Assembly (NCBI GenBank): GCA_964392775.1 | Contig: CAYMRD010000007.1 | Span: forward strand, 62,001 to 126,000 | Length of the DNA: 64,000 bases | From: UKL13-3 sp964392775 | GTDB taxonomy: Bacteria; Bacteroidota; Bacteroidia; UKL13-3 | Direction: 5' to 3' | Shown here: piece by piece, positions 33,817 to 43,033 of the stretch | Layout of the letters: each line of letters begins with the position of its first letter | Numbering within the stretch: the stretch's first letter is position 1 | Program-made: the position numbers and the translations under genes | The notes under the pieces: model-generated | Told to the model about the DNA's origin: nothing | The model's database searches: none | The model's input: only the letters and a program-made list of their open reading frames with translations

Positions 33817-34473
33817 ATGTTTACTGTTACCGAAATCATTGAACGTACCATTGTGTACGTAAAACATGAATTAGCTGCAGCAGAAGGCGGCCACGACTGG
33901 TGGCATATTGAACGTGTTTGGAAAACCGCTCAGCATATTGCGCAGCAGGAACAGGTAAATTTATTGGTAGTAGAACTTGGCGCTTTGTTGCACGATATTG
34001 CCGACTCTAAATTCCATAATGGTGATGAGGAGATTGGCCCTCAAAAGGCTCAGACTTTTTTGCAAAGCATTGGCGTGAGTGCCGGGATTATTGATGCAGT
34101 GGTGTACATCATCCGCAATATTTCATTTAAAGGACAAAAACAGCAAACAGCAGGTGCAACACCTGAATTGCAAGTGGTACAGGATGCCGACAGGCTGGAT
34201 GCCATTGGGGCCATCGGCATTGCCCGGGCTTTTAGTTATGGTGGATTTAAAAACCGCGAGTTCTTCAACCCGGCTATTCCACCCGATTTACACCAAACAC
34301 AAGAAGCCTACAAAAACAGTACGACTCCAACCATCAACCATTTTTACGAGAAATTGTTATTGCTCAAAGACCTCATGAATACAACCACCGGTAAAGAGCT
34401 GGCACAGGAACGCCATCTGTTTATGGAAGGGTATTTGGAGCAGTTTTATAAGGAATGGGAAGGACAGGGTTAA
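33817..34473 (+). CDS. HD-domain phosphohydrolase
   Basis: A 218-aa cytosolic HD-superfamily protein of the YedJ/PF01966 kind. Metal ligands are visible in GHDWWHIERVWKTA (first His/Asp), ALLHDIADSKF (HD pair) and the late VQDADRLDAIGAIGIARAF. Such enzymes hydrolyse phosphate esters or nucleotides; the substrate is not clear. ATG 33817 is 3 bases after rpiB's stop. The next gene follows after 2 bases. Confidence 0.9.
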   Translation: MFTVTEIIERTIVYVKHELAAAEGGHDWWHIERVWKTAQHIAQQEQVNLLVVELGALLHDIADSKFHNGDEEIGPQKAQTFLQSIGVSAGIIDAVVYIIRNISFKGQKQQTAGATPELQVVQDADRLDAIGAIGIARAFSYGGFKNREFFNPAIPPDLHQTQEAYKNSTTPTINHFYEKLLLLKDLMNTTTGKELAQERHLFMEGYLEQFYKEWEGQG

Positions 34474-34475
34474 GG

Positions 34476-34934
34476 ATGAATCGTCAAATGTTGAAACGCC
34501 TTACAAATTTCAAAGGCATGTCGGGTATACAGAAAAAAGAGCTTAGAAATAATGTATTGAGATGGGTCGCTTTTATCTGTTTCATTTCATATTTTATTAT
34601 TAAGACAATACGAGAGGATAATTCGCTAAAATCCAAACATCTTTATACTGTAGGAATTATTATTGATAAATATAAAGGAATAAAACAGCCCTTACCTATT
34701 CTTGAGTTCGAATATTATCTTAACAATAAAAAACACATTGAAGGGCAAGCATTCAATTCTGATGAATATTCCATAAAAATTGGTCAAAAGTATTTAGTGA
34801 TGTTTTCGCCTGAAGATTCTGATAATAGTCGAATTCTATTGGGAGTTCCGTTAGCTGATAGTATCCAAGCCCCATATGGAGGATGGCAAGAACCTCCATT
34901 TGGATTGAAGGGTTCTGAGGCTATTAAATGGTAG
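34476..34934 (+). CDS. small membrane-anchored protein of unknown function (DUF3592-like)
   Basis: A 152-aa protein with a basic N-terminus, one membrane segment (about 30-45, LRWVAFICFISYFIIKTI) and an extracytoplasmic beta-rich domain (YTVGIIIDKYKGIKQPLPILEFEYYLNNKKH, YSIKIGQKYLVMFSPEDSDNSRILLG). This pattern is seen in Bacteroidota proteins loosely related to DUF3592. ATG 34476 is used because the upstream part of the frame overlaps the HD gene. It is more AT-rich than its neighbours and may be a recent addition at the end of the operon. Confidence 0.7.
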   Translation: MNRQMLKRLTNFKGMSGIQKKELRNNVLRWVAFICFISYFIIKTIREDNSLKSKHLYTVGIIIDKYKGIKQPLPILEFEYYLNNKKHIEGQAFNSDEYSIKIGQKYLVMFSPEDSDNSRILLGVPLADSIQAPYGGWQEPPFGLKGSEAIKW

Positions 34935-34942
34935 TTGGGTAG

Positions 34943-35254
34943 TATTCCTGCGCCTCCCTGCTCATGTGCTATAAACAAAAACTTCGTGCCCGCGAGCGTC
35001 CTGCTCGTGTACAATTTTAACCAATTGACAATACGGCTCCGAAGGAGCTTCATCTCTGTAGAAATTTAAATCGCAGCAATATTAGCGCTCCGGAGGTGCG
35101 CTATCTGTATTCATCCATCCATCTCAAAATCATGTAAATAAGATTGAGCTCCTCCGGAGCTCCGGGTTATTCTTTTTTTTATTGGCTATAGAGGTTTGCC
35201 TCCTCCGGAGGAGGCCAGATACATTCATCGGAGAATATGGTAGGGCTCCTCTTG
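34943..35254. repeat. cluster of CTCCGGAG-type palindromic intergenic repeats
   Basis: No gene is seen here. Four or five short palindromes with a CTCCGGAG or CTCCGAAGGAG core occur, at about 35036-35049, 35087-35100, 35147-35162, 35197-35215 and, truncated, 35244-35250. Three are followed by an ATCTGTA-like or AGATACAT-like word. The third copy is followed by a T-rich run (35172-35180) and may serve as terminator of the tatC operon. Confidence 0.6.
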
Positions 35255-35255
35255 A

Positions 35256-35301
35256 TAATAAAACGGGGCTGTTTCTTCTTATGAAACAGCCTCGTTTATT
35301 T
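35256..35301. terminator. bidirectional terminator between the tatC operon and pyk
   Basis: AAACGGGGCTGTTTC pairs with GAAACAGCCTCGTTT over 15 bp with one G-T pair. A/T runs on both sides allow it to act on the minus-strand pyk transcript. Confidence 0.8.
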
Positions 35302-35319
35302 AAGAGTACAATTATAATT

Positions 35320-36753
35320 TTATTCGATTTCTGTAATCTTAATCGCATTGGTACGCGAACGTTCCTTAATAGGCATACTGGCGGTATTGATTACAAGGTC
35401 ATTGATTTTCACCAATCCTTTTTGTTTTAAGATTGAATTTACTTCCTGTATACTTTGGTCGGTACTGTCAAAACCTTTGTAATAAAAGGCTCGTACACCC
35501 CAAACCAAACTTAAGGTATTAATTAAGCGCAAATTGCTTGTGAAAATATAGATATTGGCTTTAGGGCGGAATGAAGAAACTTTATAGGCCGTATATCCCG
35601 AGAAGGTCATGCTCACAATCGCTTCGGCCTTGAGGTGATCTGAAATACGGACAGCCGTAAAACAAATTTCATCGCTTAAAAAGGTTGGAGAGTTTTCGGC
35701 AGGACGTGTTCCTTTAAAATATGGAGCATTGGTTTTTTCAGCCTCGGCAATCGTTTGCTGCATATTGCGCACAGCCAAAATCGGATAGGCTCCCACCGAA
35801 GTTTCGGCACTGAGCATCACCGCATCGGCACCATCCATTACGGCATTGGCAATATCATTTACCTCGGCACGGGTAGGCGAAGGACTGGTGATCATACTTT
35901 CCATCATCTGCGTAGCAATAATCACCGGCTTACCTGCCAGGATACATTTTTTAACAATTTGTTTCTGGATCACCGGCACCTGGGCCATTGGCATCTCCAC
36001 ACCCAAATCACCACGAGCCACCATTACCGCATCGGTCACAGCAATGATCTCGTCAATATTGTCCATGGCTTCAGGCTTTTCAATTTTGGCAATCACGCGC
36101 GGCCTCCATTCATTGTCCTCAATCATTTGTTTGAGGTCGATGATGTCTTCGGCCTTGCGCACAAATGATAATCCAATCCAGTCCACTTTCATTTCCAGTC
36201 CAAAAGCTAAATCGGCTTTGTCTTTTTCGGTCATAGCCGGAATAGAAAGACGTGTATCCGGGAGGTTAAATCCTTTGCGTGATGAAAGTGGTCCGCCAAA
36301 CTTTACGAGGCATGTAATCTCATCAACACCGTTTGATTTCAATACTTCAAGCTCCAACTTTCCATCATCGAGCAGGATGCGTTCTCCGGGCATCACATCC
36401 CGGGCCAATCCCGGAAACTTAACGTATACACGGTCGGCTGTGCTGATGGCTTCTTGTGTGGTAACAGTGATGGTACTTCCGGTAACCAGTTCGATTTTAC
36501 CGTTTTCCATCTCACCCACCCGTAGTTTAGGGCCTTGCAAATCGAGGAGGATAGATGTAAACGATTGAGTATCTTCATTTACCTTTCTGATATTTTCAAC
36601 CACTTTGCGGTGATCATCATAAGTTCCATGTGAAAAATTGAGTCGGCAAACATCCACTCCTTCGCCAATGATGGCTTTAAGCATTTCGTAGCTGGAAGTG
36701 GCCGGTCCGATGGTGGCAACAATTTTGGTTCGGTTAAATGGATTTGTTTTCAT
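35320..36753 (-). CDS. pyk: pyruvate kinase
   Basis: Pyruvate kinase transfers phosphate from phosphoenolpyruvate to ADP, the last step of glycolysis. The 477-aa protein has RTKIVATIGPATSS, RLNFSHGTYDDH, LLDLQGPKLRVGE, the active-site lysine stretch VIAKIEKPEAMDNIDEI, DAVMVARGDLGVEMP and the TQMMESM/DGADAVMLSAETSVG motifs. The C-terminal domain (about 350-477) is normal. It is divergent from acpP-fabF-rnc, with the IPExxxVDY gene upstream on its own strand. Confidence 0.97.
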   Translation of the reverse strand: MKTNPFNRTKIVATIGPATSSYEMLKAIIGEGVDVCRLNFSHGTYDDHRKVVENIRKVNEDTQSFTSILLDLQGPKLRVGEMENGKIELVTGSTITVTTQEAISTADRVYVKFPGLARDVMPGERILLDDGKLELEVLKSNGVDEITCLVKFGGPLSSRKGFNLPDTRLSIPAMTEKDKADLAFGLEMKVDWIGLSFVRKAEDIIDLKQMIEDNEWRPRVIAKIEKPEAMDNIDEIIAVTDAVMVARGDLGVEMPMAQVPVIQKQIVKKCILAGKPVIIATQMMESMITSPSPTRAEVNDIANAVMDGADAVMLSAETSVGAYPILAVRNMQQTIAEAEKTNAPYFKGTRPAENSPTFLSDEICFTAVRISDHLKAEAIVSMTFSGYTAYKVSSFRPKANIYIFTSNLRLINTLSLVWGVRAFYYKGFDSTDQSIQEVNSILKQKGLVKINDLVINTASMPIKERSRTNAIKITEIE

Positions 36754-36850
36754 GTGTTGAGTTGAGTGGGGATGGCGTTGTGGCTTTAAGGTTTTATGTA
36801 AATTGTATGTTTATTTATTCTCGCTGATAAACATAAAACCACTTTCCATT

Positions 36851-37372
36851 TTAAAATATGAGGTTTTGTTTTGATTTCAATTTCTGATGATCGATTTCGG
36901 TAATAAGCTGAATAGAATCAATTGGTTTTAGATTTGTGATCAAATCGCGGATGTCTAAAAAATCAAGCGCGCCTTTAATCATCATAAAAAAATCAACGGT
37001 CCGCATTTCGGGGACAAGGTAGTTTGAATCATCGCGGTTTTCAAACAAGGTTAATTCGAGGTGGTTGATTTCATCGGCAAATTCATATTTGGTAAAAGCA
37101 GATCCGGTCAGGTCGTGTTCGGTAAATTCAATCTCTCCACTGTGAGCAAACTGATAACCTAACTGCTTATTAATGAGCCAAACCAGCCGGTGAAATTTTT
37201 CCAATGAAACGATTCCCAACAACACAAAGTCATAATCAAAACCAATATCAAGAAGCACTTTTTTAGGTTTGATGTTTTCTCCTGCCATATAACAACAAGG
37301 TTTAAGGTGTTTGTCGTGAAGAACTGAAGCCGTTTCAAAAGCAACGGTGCAAAGGTGGTTAATCTCTTGCAA
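36851..37372 (-). CDS. IPExxxVDY family protein
   Basis: A 173-aa protein of a family found in Bacteroidota. It is named for a motif here present as VPEMRTVDFFMMIKGA (about residue 118-133). The function is unknown. The gene lies between pyk and acpP, a position I recall as conserved in the phylum. Confidence 0.85.
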   Translation of the reverse strand: MQEINHLCTVAFETASVLHDKHLKPCCYMAGENIKPKKVLLDIGFDYDFVLLGIVSLEKFHRLVWLINKQLGYQFAHSGEIEFTEHDLTGSAFTKYEFADEINHLELTLFENRDDSNYLVPEMRTVDFFMMIKGALDFLDIRDLITNLKPIDSIQLITEIDHQKLKSKQNLIF

Positions 37373-37460
37373 ATCCGATTAAGTTAATGTAAAATTTAAA
37401 ATTTGCTGTTTTGTGTAAAAATGCCTTTTATTTGCAGCATCAAACTAAATATTTACTACA

Positions 37461-37700
37461 ATGTCTGACATAGCAAACAGAGTAACAGCAATCATCGTTG
37501 ACAAACTTGGCGTTGATGCAAACGAAATCACAAATGAAGCTAACTTTACAAACGATTTAGGAGCGGATTCTTTGGATACTGTAGAGTTAATCATGGAATT
37601 CGAAAAAGAATTTAACATTGCTATTCCGGATGACCAGGCTGAAAAAATTGGTACAGTTGGACAAGCAATCTCTTACATCGAGCAAAACGTAAAAGGCTAA
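37461..37700 (+). CDS. acpP: acyl carrier protein
   Basis: A 79-aa acidic carrier for growing fatty acyl chains. The phosphopantetheine site is the Ser in LGADSLDTVELIMEFE (about residue 38), and the family pattern IVDKLGVDANEI and AIPDDQAEKIGTVGQAI is complete. It precedes fabF by 24 bases. A TTTATTTG box-like sequence lies about 27 bases upstream. Confidence 0.97.
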   Translation: MSDIANRVTAIIVDKLGVDANEITNEANFTNDLGADSLDTVELIMEFEKEFNIAIPDDQAEKIGTVGQAISYIEQNVKG

Positions 37701-37724
37701 TTTTTAGCACAAACAAAAAACTGC

Positions 37725-38972
37725 ATGACATCTCGAAGAGTAGTTGTTACAGGCCTTGGCGCACTTACGCCCATTGGTAACAATGTTCAGGAGTATTGGA
37801 ATGCTTTGTCAAATGGGGTGAGTGGGGCAGCTCCCATCACCCAATTTGACACTTCCAAATTCAAAACAAAATTTGCCTGTGAGGTTAAAAACTTCCAAGT
37901 AGAAAACTTTATTGACCGCAAGGAAGCCCGCAAAATGGACCGATTTACCCAGTTTGCCATGGTTACCGTTGAGGAAGCTTTAAAAGATTCGGCCTTGAAT
38001 TTGGACGCCATTAACAAATCGCGCGTAGGTGTGATTTGGGGATCGGGAATTGGCGGACTCACCAGTTTCTTTCAGGAATCTGTTGAATATGCCCGTGGTG
38101 ACGGAACCCCGCGTTTCTCACCTTTCTTTATTACCAAAATGATTGCCGATATCGCCTCAGGCCTTATCAGCATTAAATACGGCTTCGGTGGTCCAAACTA
38201 TACCACCGTTTCGGCCTGCGCTTCTTCAAACAATGCGATGATTGATGCGTTCAATTATATCCGTTTGAATAAAAGCGACATCATTGTTACCGGAGGCTCG
38301 GAAGCTTGCGTGAACGAACCTGCAATGGGTGGTTTCAGCAATATGAAAGCCTTATCTGAGCGTAATGATGATCCTGCATCTGCTTCACGTCCGTTCGATA
38401 AAGACCGCGATGGTTTTGTTCTGGGCGAAGGAAGTGGAGCTATTATCTTAGAGGAATACGAACACGCAAAAGCACGCGGAGCCAAAATTTACTGCGAAGT
38501 AGTAGGTGCCGGAATGAGTGCGGATGCATACCACATGACTGCTCCGCATCCTGAAGGATTGGGCGTAATCAACGTAATCAACTGGGCATTGGAAGATGCC
38601 GGAATGAAAGCGGAAGAAATTGATTATATCAATGTACACGGTACGTCAACCCCATTGGGTGATGTGGCTGAGCTTAAAGCTATCAAATCGGTATTTGGCG
38701 AACATGCTTACAAGCTTAATATCAGTTCAACCAAATCAATGACCGGGCATTTGCTGGGTGGAGCCGGGGCTGTTGAAGCCATTGCAACCATTATGGCCAT
38801 ACAACACAATCTGGTGCCTCCTACCATCAACCACTTTACGGATGATGAAAATATTGATCCTAGGTTAAACCTTACCTTTAACAAAGCTCAACAAAGACCT
38901 GTTAATGCAGCATTGAGCAATACATTTGGTTTTGGTGGTCACAACGCTACGGTAATTTTCCGCAAACTCTAA
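37725..38972 (+). CDS. fabF: beta-ketoacyl-ACP synthase II
   Basis: FabF condenses malonyl-ACP with acyl-ACP during fatty acid elongation. The 415-aa protein has RVVVTGLGALTPIGN at the start, the catalytic Cys in TTVSACASSNNAMIDA (about 166), His in NVHGTSTPLGD (about 305) and His in KSMTGHLLGGAGAVEA (about 340), and FGFGGHNATVIF at the end. It forms an operon with acpP and rnc. Confidence 0.97.
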   Translation: MTSRRVVVTGLGALTPIGNNVQEYWNALSNGVSGAAPITQFDTSKFKTKFACEVKNFQVENFIDRKEARKMDRFTQFAMVTVEEALKDSALNLDAINKSRVGVIWGSGIGGLTSFFQESVEYARGDGTPRFSPFFITKMIADIASGLISIKYGFGGPNYTTVSACASSNNAMIDAFNYIRLNKSDIIVTGGSEACVNEPAMGGFSNMKALSERNDDPASASRPFDKDRDGFVLGEGSGAIILEEYEHAKARGAKIYCEVVGAGMSADAYHMTAPHPEGLGVINVINWALEDAGMKAEEIDYINVHGTSTPLGDVAELKAIKSVFGEHAYKLNISSTKSMTGHLLGGAGAVEAIATIMAIQHNLVPPTINHFTDDENIDPRLNLTFNKAQQRPVNAALSNTFGFGGHNATVIFRKL

Positions 38973-38987
38973 GTAAATACGAAGGCT

Positions 38988-39725
38988 TTGCTCAGGACGT
39001 TACTCTCCGGAATCTATTATTCTTATTTCCATTCACAAAAGACGGTTTACCGTAAAATAGTAAAGATCGCGGGATTTTATCCCGCAAAGTTTAGTTGCTA
39101 TTTACAGGCGCTGCGCCATCACTCTGTTAGCACAGCCATACACCAAAGTGGTATGCGCGACAGCAATGAACGACTTGAATATTTGGGTGACTCTGTTCTG
39201 AATACCGTTATTGCCGAAATGCTGTTTTCTCGTTTTCCGTTTAAGGACGAAGGTTTTATGACGGAGATGCGCTCCAAGATTGTGAGCCGCGAAAGCTTGA
39301 ACGACCTGGCCCAAAAAATAGGACTAAACGAAATTGTGCTGTACGACAGGCGTGCAGTGGGTCAAAATCTTAAAGGAAGTATTTTCGGAAATGCCCTCGA
39401 AGCCTTTATCGGGGCCGTGTTTTTAGACCGCGGATTTTACGGAGCCCGCAACTTTATCAAACACAAGCTGCTTACCCATATTGATGTTGACAAACTGGAG
39501 TTTACCGAAAAAAACTTCAAGGGCAAACTCATTGAGTGGACGCAAAAAAACAACCGCACCATCGACTTTGAAAGCGATGAGGAGATTTCGCGCAAGCAAA
39601 AAATATACAAGGTTCGTGTAAAGATAGATGGTGAGGAATATGGTGCAGCCGAACACCTCTCCAAGAAAAAGGCCGAACAATTAGCCTCCGAAAAGACCTG
39701 CGAAAAACTCAACCTGCAACTCTGA
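38988..39725 (+). CDS. rnc: ribonuclease III
   Basis: RNase III cuts double-stranded RNA, including rRNA precursors. The 245-aa protein has the catalytic signature NERLEYLGDSVLNTVIAE (about 60-77) and the second acidic site GNALEAFIGAVFLD. A double-stranded-RNA-binding domain covers about 170-245 (VRVKIDGEEYGAAEHLSKKKAEQLAS). The start is TTG at 38988, 15 bases after fabF, because the N-terminal stretch LRTLLSGIYYSYFHSQ up to IAGFYPAKFSCYLQALRHHSV fits the phylum's rnc genes and no ATG is available. Confidence 0.94.
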   Translation: MLRTLLSGIYYSYFHSQKTVYRKIVKIAGFYPAKFSCYLQALRHHSVSTAIHQSGMRDSNERLEYLGDSVLNTVIAEMLFSRFPFKDEGFMTEMRSKIVSRESLNDLAQKIGLNEIVLYDRRAVGQNLKGSIFGNALEAFIGAVFLDRGFYGARNFIKHKLLTHIDVDKLEFTEKNFKGKLIEWTQKNNRTIDFESDEEISRKQKIYKVRVKIDGEEYGAAEHLSKKKAEQLASEKTCEKLNLQL

Positions 39726-39744
39726 TTTTTTGTACCTTTAGTGC

Positions 39745-40572
39745 ATGGACAGCAAACGGTTGTTTATGTACAAAAACTCTGTGGTATCCTACCTTCGGTA
39801 TGGGCATGGCCCCGAAGTGCTCGTGGCATTTCATGGCTACGGACAAACGGCTGCCGATTTTTTGTATTTTGAAGAGGTACTCAGTGAAGGATACACCGTG
39901 CTTGCCATTGATTTTTTTTGGCATGGACAATCGCAATGGCGAGAATCAGAAGATTTTACGGAAGAGGATTTAAAGCAAATTGTAGTCGGCATCAAGGCTC
40001 AGGAAAACCTTTCAGCCGAACGGTTTTCCATCTGTTCCTTCAGTATGGGGGCTCGTATGGCAAGGGCTTTGGTACGTAGTTTTCCGCACCGTATTCACCA
40101 CCTTATTTTTATTGCCCCGCCCACCTTTTCCTTCAACCTTTTTCTCGACTTTACTACCAATACCAAACTGGGGCTGTTTTTATTCCGCTACTTCCTCAAA
40201 AACCAAGGTTCGCTCTCATACTGGGTTCAGCAACTGCATAAAGCCCGGATATTAAACCGGCCTGTTTATGTTTTTACGTCTAAGTTTATCAACGCAAACC
40301 ATCGTTTGCAAAAGGTATTTGATACATGGTTTGCACAACGTAAACTCAAAACCGACTTTAAAGATTTTTTTGAGATGGTAGAACAATATGAAATCCGCAC
40401 TACCTTAATTGCGGGAGTGCAGGATAGTATTACTCCTGCTAAACGGATGGCTGCCCGCATTACTAAGCTTAAACGAGGGCAAGTGTACTTGTTGCACCAA
40501 CATCACCAGCTTACCACACCCCATATCCGACAGATGCTGCACAAGCTCCTGAATGAGCCCTCCGAATCATAA
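39745..40572 (+). CDS. alpha/beta hydrolase
   Basis: A 275-aa protein with the alpha/beta-hydrolase fold: VLVAFHGYGQTAADF (oxyanion loop), VLAIDFFWHGQSQW, and the nucleophile elbow CSFSMGARMARAL, where the usual first Gly is Ser. Likely acid and base are the Asp in LIAGVQDSITP and the His in LLHQHHQLTTPH. The substrate is unknown. A TACCTTTA box-like sequence lies 4-12 bases before ATG 39745. Confidence 0.85.
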   Translation: MDSKRLFMYKNSVVSYLRYGHGPEVLVAFHGYGQTAADFLYFEEVLSEGYTVLAIDFFWHGQSQWRESEDFTEEDLKQIVVGIKAQENLSAERFSICSFSMGARMARALVRSFPHRIHHLIFIAPPTFSFNLFLDFTTNTKLGLFLFRYFLKNQGSLSYWVQQLHKARILNRPVYVFTSKFINANHRLQKVFDTWFAQRKLKTDFKDFFEMVEQYEIRTTLIAGVQDSITPAKRMAARITKLKRGQVYLLHQHHQLTTPHIRQMLHKLLNEPSES

Positions 40573-40597
40573 ACCACGGTAATTTGCTTGAAAAGCT

Positions 40598-40605
40598 TAT
40601 CTTTG
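40598..40605 (+). promoter_or_regulatory. TATCTTTG promoter box of the flavoprotein gene
   Basis: A perfect TAnnTTTG box 23 bases before GTG 40629. It overlaps the first codons of the longer open frame and so decides the start. Confidence 0.7.
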
Positions 40606-40628
40606 CGGCCTCTAAACCAGTTAGGCTC

Positions 40629-41852
40629 GTGAAAAGAAAAGTGATTGTGGTGGGTGGCGGTGCGGCCGGATTTTTTTCGGCTATTACCTGTGCTCAAGCC
40701 AGTAAAGACGTAGAAGTATTGTTGTTGGAAAAAACAACCAAGCTGCTTGCTAAAGTGGCCGTATCAGGTGGCGGCCGATGCAATGTAACACATGCCTGTT
40801 TCGAAAACAAAGTCCTTTCGGCTTCTTATCCCCGTGGAGAAAAGCAGCTTAAGAGCGCCTTTAGTCGCTTTACAACCACCGATACCATTCAATGGTTCGA
40901 ATCGAGAGGAGTGAAGCTTAAAACAGAAGCCGATGGCCGTATGTTCCCTGCTACCGACAGTTCTCAAACCATTATTGATTGTTTGCAGAAAGAGGCAAAG
41001 AAGGCTAAAGTTACTATTCAAACCGAAGTGGCTGTTAAAGAGGTGAAAGCTAAATTTGACGGTAGTTTTGACGTTGAATTATCGGATGGAACAACCCTTA
41101 CTTGTGATAAAATAATTGTAGCAGCAGGTGGAAGCCCGAAGCCCGAAGGTTTTGAATGGCTGCGTAAACTGGGACATCAGATTGTAGAACCAGTCCCTTC
41201 CCTGTTTACCTTTAATATTCCCGATAACCCTATTGTTGAGCTGCAAGGCATTGCCGTTGATCCGGCCAAAGTAAAAATTGCCGACAGTAAAATGGAGTTT
41301 TCCGGGCCGGTACTGATTACCCACTGGGGCCTGAGCGGACCGGCAGTGCTGAAACTATCGGCTTATGGAGCCCGCCTTTTAGCCGACAGGGATTATCAGT
41401 TTGATGTTCAGATCAGCTGGTTGAACAATAAAAAAGAAGACGCCCTGCGTCAGGAGCTGTTTAATATCAAAGCGGCCAATCCAACCAAACATATCGGTAA
41501 TTTATTGCCGGTGGTATTGCCTAAACGTTTAATCGAATTTATCTTACATAAATGCGGTATTCCAACGGATAAACGCTGGGCCGATATAACCAAAGAAGAA
41601 ATACAATTGCTCCAAACCCATTTTTTATACGATACGTATCAGGTACAGGGTAAAACTACTTTTAAAGAAGAGTTTGTAACCTGCGGTGGTATTAATCTGG
41701 ATGATGTGGATTTTAAAACCATGGAAAGCAAACGTTGCAAAGGCATTCACTTTGCGGGTGAGGTACTCGATATTGATGGCATCACCGGAGGGTTTAACTT
41801 CCAGGCCGCGTGGACAACCGGATTTATTGCCGGTAACGGAGTATTGCGTTAG
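40629..41852 (+). CDS. HI0933/BaiN-family NAD(P)/FAD-dependent oxidoreductase
   Basis: A 407-aa flavoprotein. KVIVVGGGAAGFFSAI is the FAD-binding Rossmann motif, followed by LLLEKTTKLLAKVAVSGGGRCNVTH, a hallmark of this family. Further signatures are KIIVAAGGSPKPEGFEWL and the C-terminal GGINLDDVDFKTMESKRCKGIHFAGEVLDIDGITGGFNFQ. The reaction is not known for most members. The frame is open from 40584, but a TATCTTTG box lies inside it, so GTG 40629 is chosen, giving MKRKVIVVGGG. Its last 4 bases overlap the convergent PagL-like gene. Confidence 0.9.
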   Translation: MKRKVIVVGGGAAGFFSAITCAQASKDVEVLLLEKTTKLLAKVAVSGGGRCNVTHACFENKVLSASYPRGEKQLKSAFSRFTTTDTIQWFESRGVKLKTEADGRMFPATDSSQTIIDCLQKEAKKAKVTIQTEVAVKEVKAKFDGSFDVELSDGTTLTCDKIIVAAGGSPKPEGFEWLRKLGHQIVEPVPSLFTFNIPDNPIVELQGIAVDPAKVKIADSKMEFSGPVLITHWGLSGPAVLKLSAYGARLLADRDYQFDVQISWLNNKKEDALRQELFNIKAANPTKHIGNLLPVVLPKRLIEFILHKCGIPTDKRWADITKEEIQLLQTHFLYDTYQVQGKTTFKEEFVTCGGINLDDVDFKTMESKRCKGIHFAGEVLDIDGITGGFNFQAAWTTGFIAGNGVLR

Positions 41853-43009
41853 CGGCCAATAAGTTTAACACCCAATCCGAATTCAACCCAATCGGCTTTA
41901 GTGCCTCGATATGATTTTAATCCAACCTGTGCGTACACTCGTTTGCTAAAGTCAAATTTGATTGCAGGGCGTGTAAAAAACGGGCTTTTCATTTCCCTTC
42001 CCGCTTCGGTTACCAGATATCCCAATTGCACCCGGGCCGTAAACCGCCACCACATAAAATCATAACCGATATGGATACCCGGAAAAAATGTGGTTTGATA
42101 ACGATTGTATAAAGGCGTAGCAAGGGTGTCTGTTAGGCTATTGTCCACGAAAGCATCAGCACCCAGAGTAATTCCATGCATTTCCGTAAACCGGTATTGC
42201 CAGTCCAATATTGTAGAGGATGTCATATATCTTTTATCCGTTCCCCGGTCGAGAGAGTTTTGAACCGTTCCTAAAGCCTGATATAGAAATAAAGCTCCGG
42301 ACTGTACTTTATGTGGTTTTCTGGCTTTTAAAAATGGAGGGCGGGCATCGGCAATCTGGTTCGGGTGAAACGAAGGATCGAGTTGTTTTTGAGTCCTGTT
42401 AAAATGATACCGTACACCTATATTGATACCTGCCATATTTAAACCATAGTTGGGCGTCACTGTCCGGCCGTTTGAAAAGTGAGTAATATCAATCCCGTAC
42501 AGCAAATCCACCTCGCGGGTGAGTTGCCAGGCCCCTCCGAAATTCAAATTAAAATACACCGCCATCCGTGCACCGAATGCATCATTCTGTGCATTGGTTT
42601 CGGGATCATAAGGAATCAGGTTGTAGGTTAATCCCAAAGCAGGCTCAATCGCCAATATGTTGCGCTTGCTTTTATCGGTTAACGGAAAATTCATGAAACC
42701 ATACAACGCATTGGGGTTGCCGAATATATTTACATTGCCAACATATCCGCTGTACCAACCAATTCCATAAGAAGGATAATTATAGGCTCCTTCCCAATCA
42801 TTGTTACCTTTAGTGTGCCATCCATAACGCAACTCGATAGCAACATATCCGTTTTTGAGCGCATCTTGTAACTGTGTTCCCGAATAAAAATTGTCACCGG
42901 TATGCAGTTTTACGTCCACAAAATGAAAGCGGTCAACAGGCTTAACTTGCGCCCATCCTTTGGGGATAAAAGCCAGGAGTAAAAGCAGAACCGCAAATCG
43001 GGCTATCAT
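41849..43009 (-). CDS. PagL-like lipid A deacylase/acyloxyacyl hydrolase, outer membrane
   Basis: A 386-aa protein with a signal peptide (MIARFAVLLLLLAFIPKGWAQ) and a barrel-like body. The stretch VDLLYGIDITHFSNGRTVTPNYGLNMAGINIGVRYHF carries the His-Ser (HFSNG) pair of PagL-type lipases, which remove acyl chains from lipid A. The protein is about twice PagL's size, with a second barrel-like half after the motif. The frame is open to 43027, but a TATATTTG box covers 43015-43022 on this strand, so ATG 43009 is more likely, implying an almost leaderless message. Confidence 0.75.
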   Translation of the reverse strand: MIARFAVLLLLLAFIPKGWAQVKPVDRFHFVDVKLHTGDNFYSGTQLQDALKNGYVAIELRYGWHTKGNNDWEGAYNYPSYGIGWYSGYVGNVNIFGNPNALYGFMNFPLTDKSKRNILAIEPALGLTYNLIPYDPETNAQNDAFGARMAVYFNLNFGGAWQLTREVDLLYGIDITHFSNGRTVTPNYGLNMAGINIGVRYHFNRTQKQLDPSFHPNQIADARPPFLKARKPHKVQSGALFLYQALGTVQNSLDRGTDKRYMTSSTILDWQYRFTEMHGITLGADAFVDNSLTDTLATPLYNRYQTTFFPGIHIGYDFMWWRFTARVQLGYLVTEAGREMKSPFFTRPAIKFDFSKRVYAQVGLKSYRGTKADWVEFGLGVKLIGR

Positions 43010-43014
43010 ATAGC

Positions 43015-43022
43015 CAAATATA
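43015..43022 (-). promoter_or_regulatory. TATATTTG promoter box of the PagL-like gene
   Basis: A perfect box on the minus strand with 5 bases between it and ATG 43009. Confidence 0.55.
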
Positions 43023-43033
43023 CGCAAAGGGGA

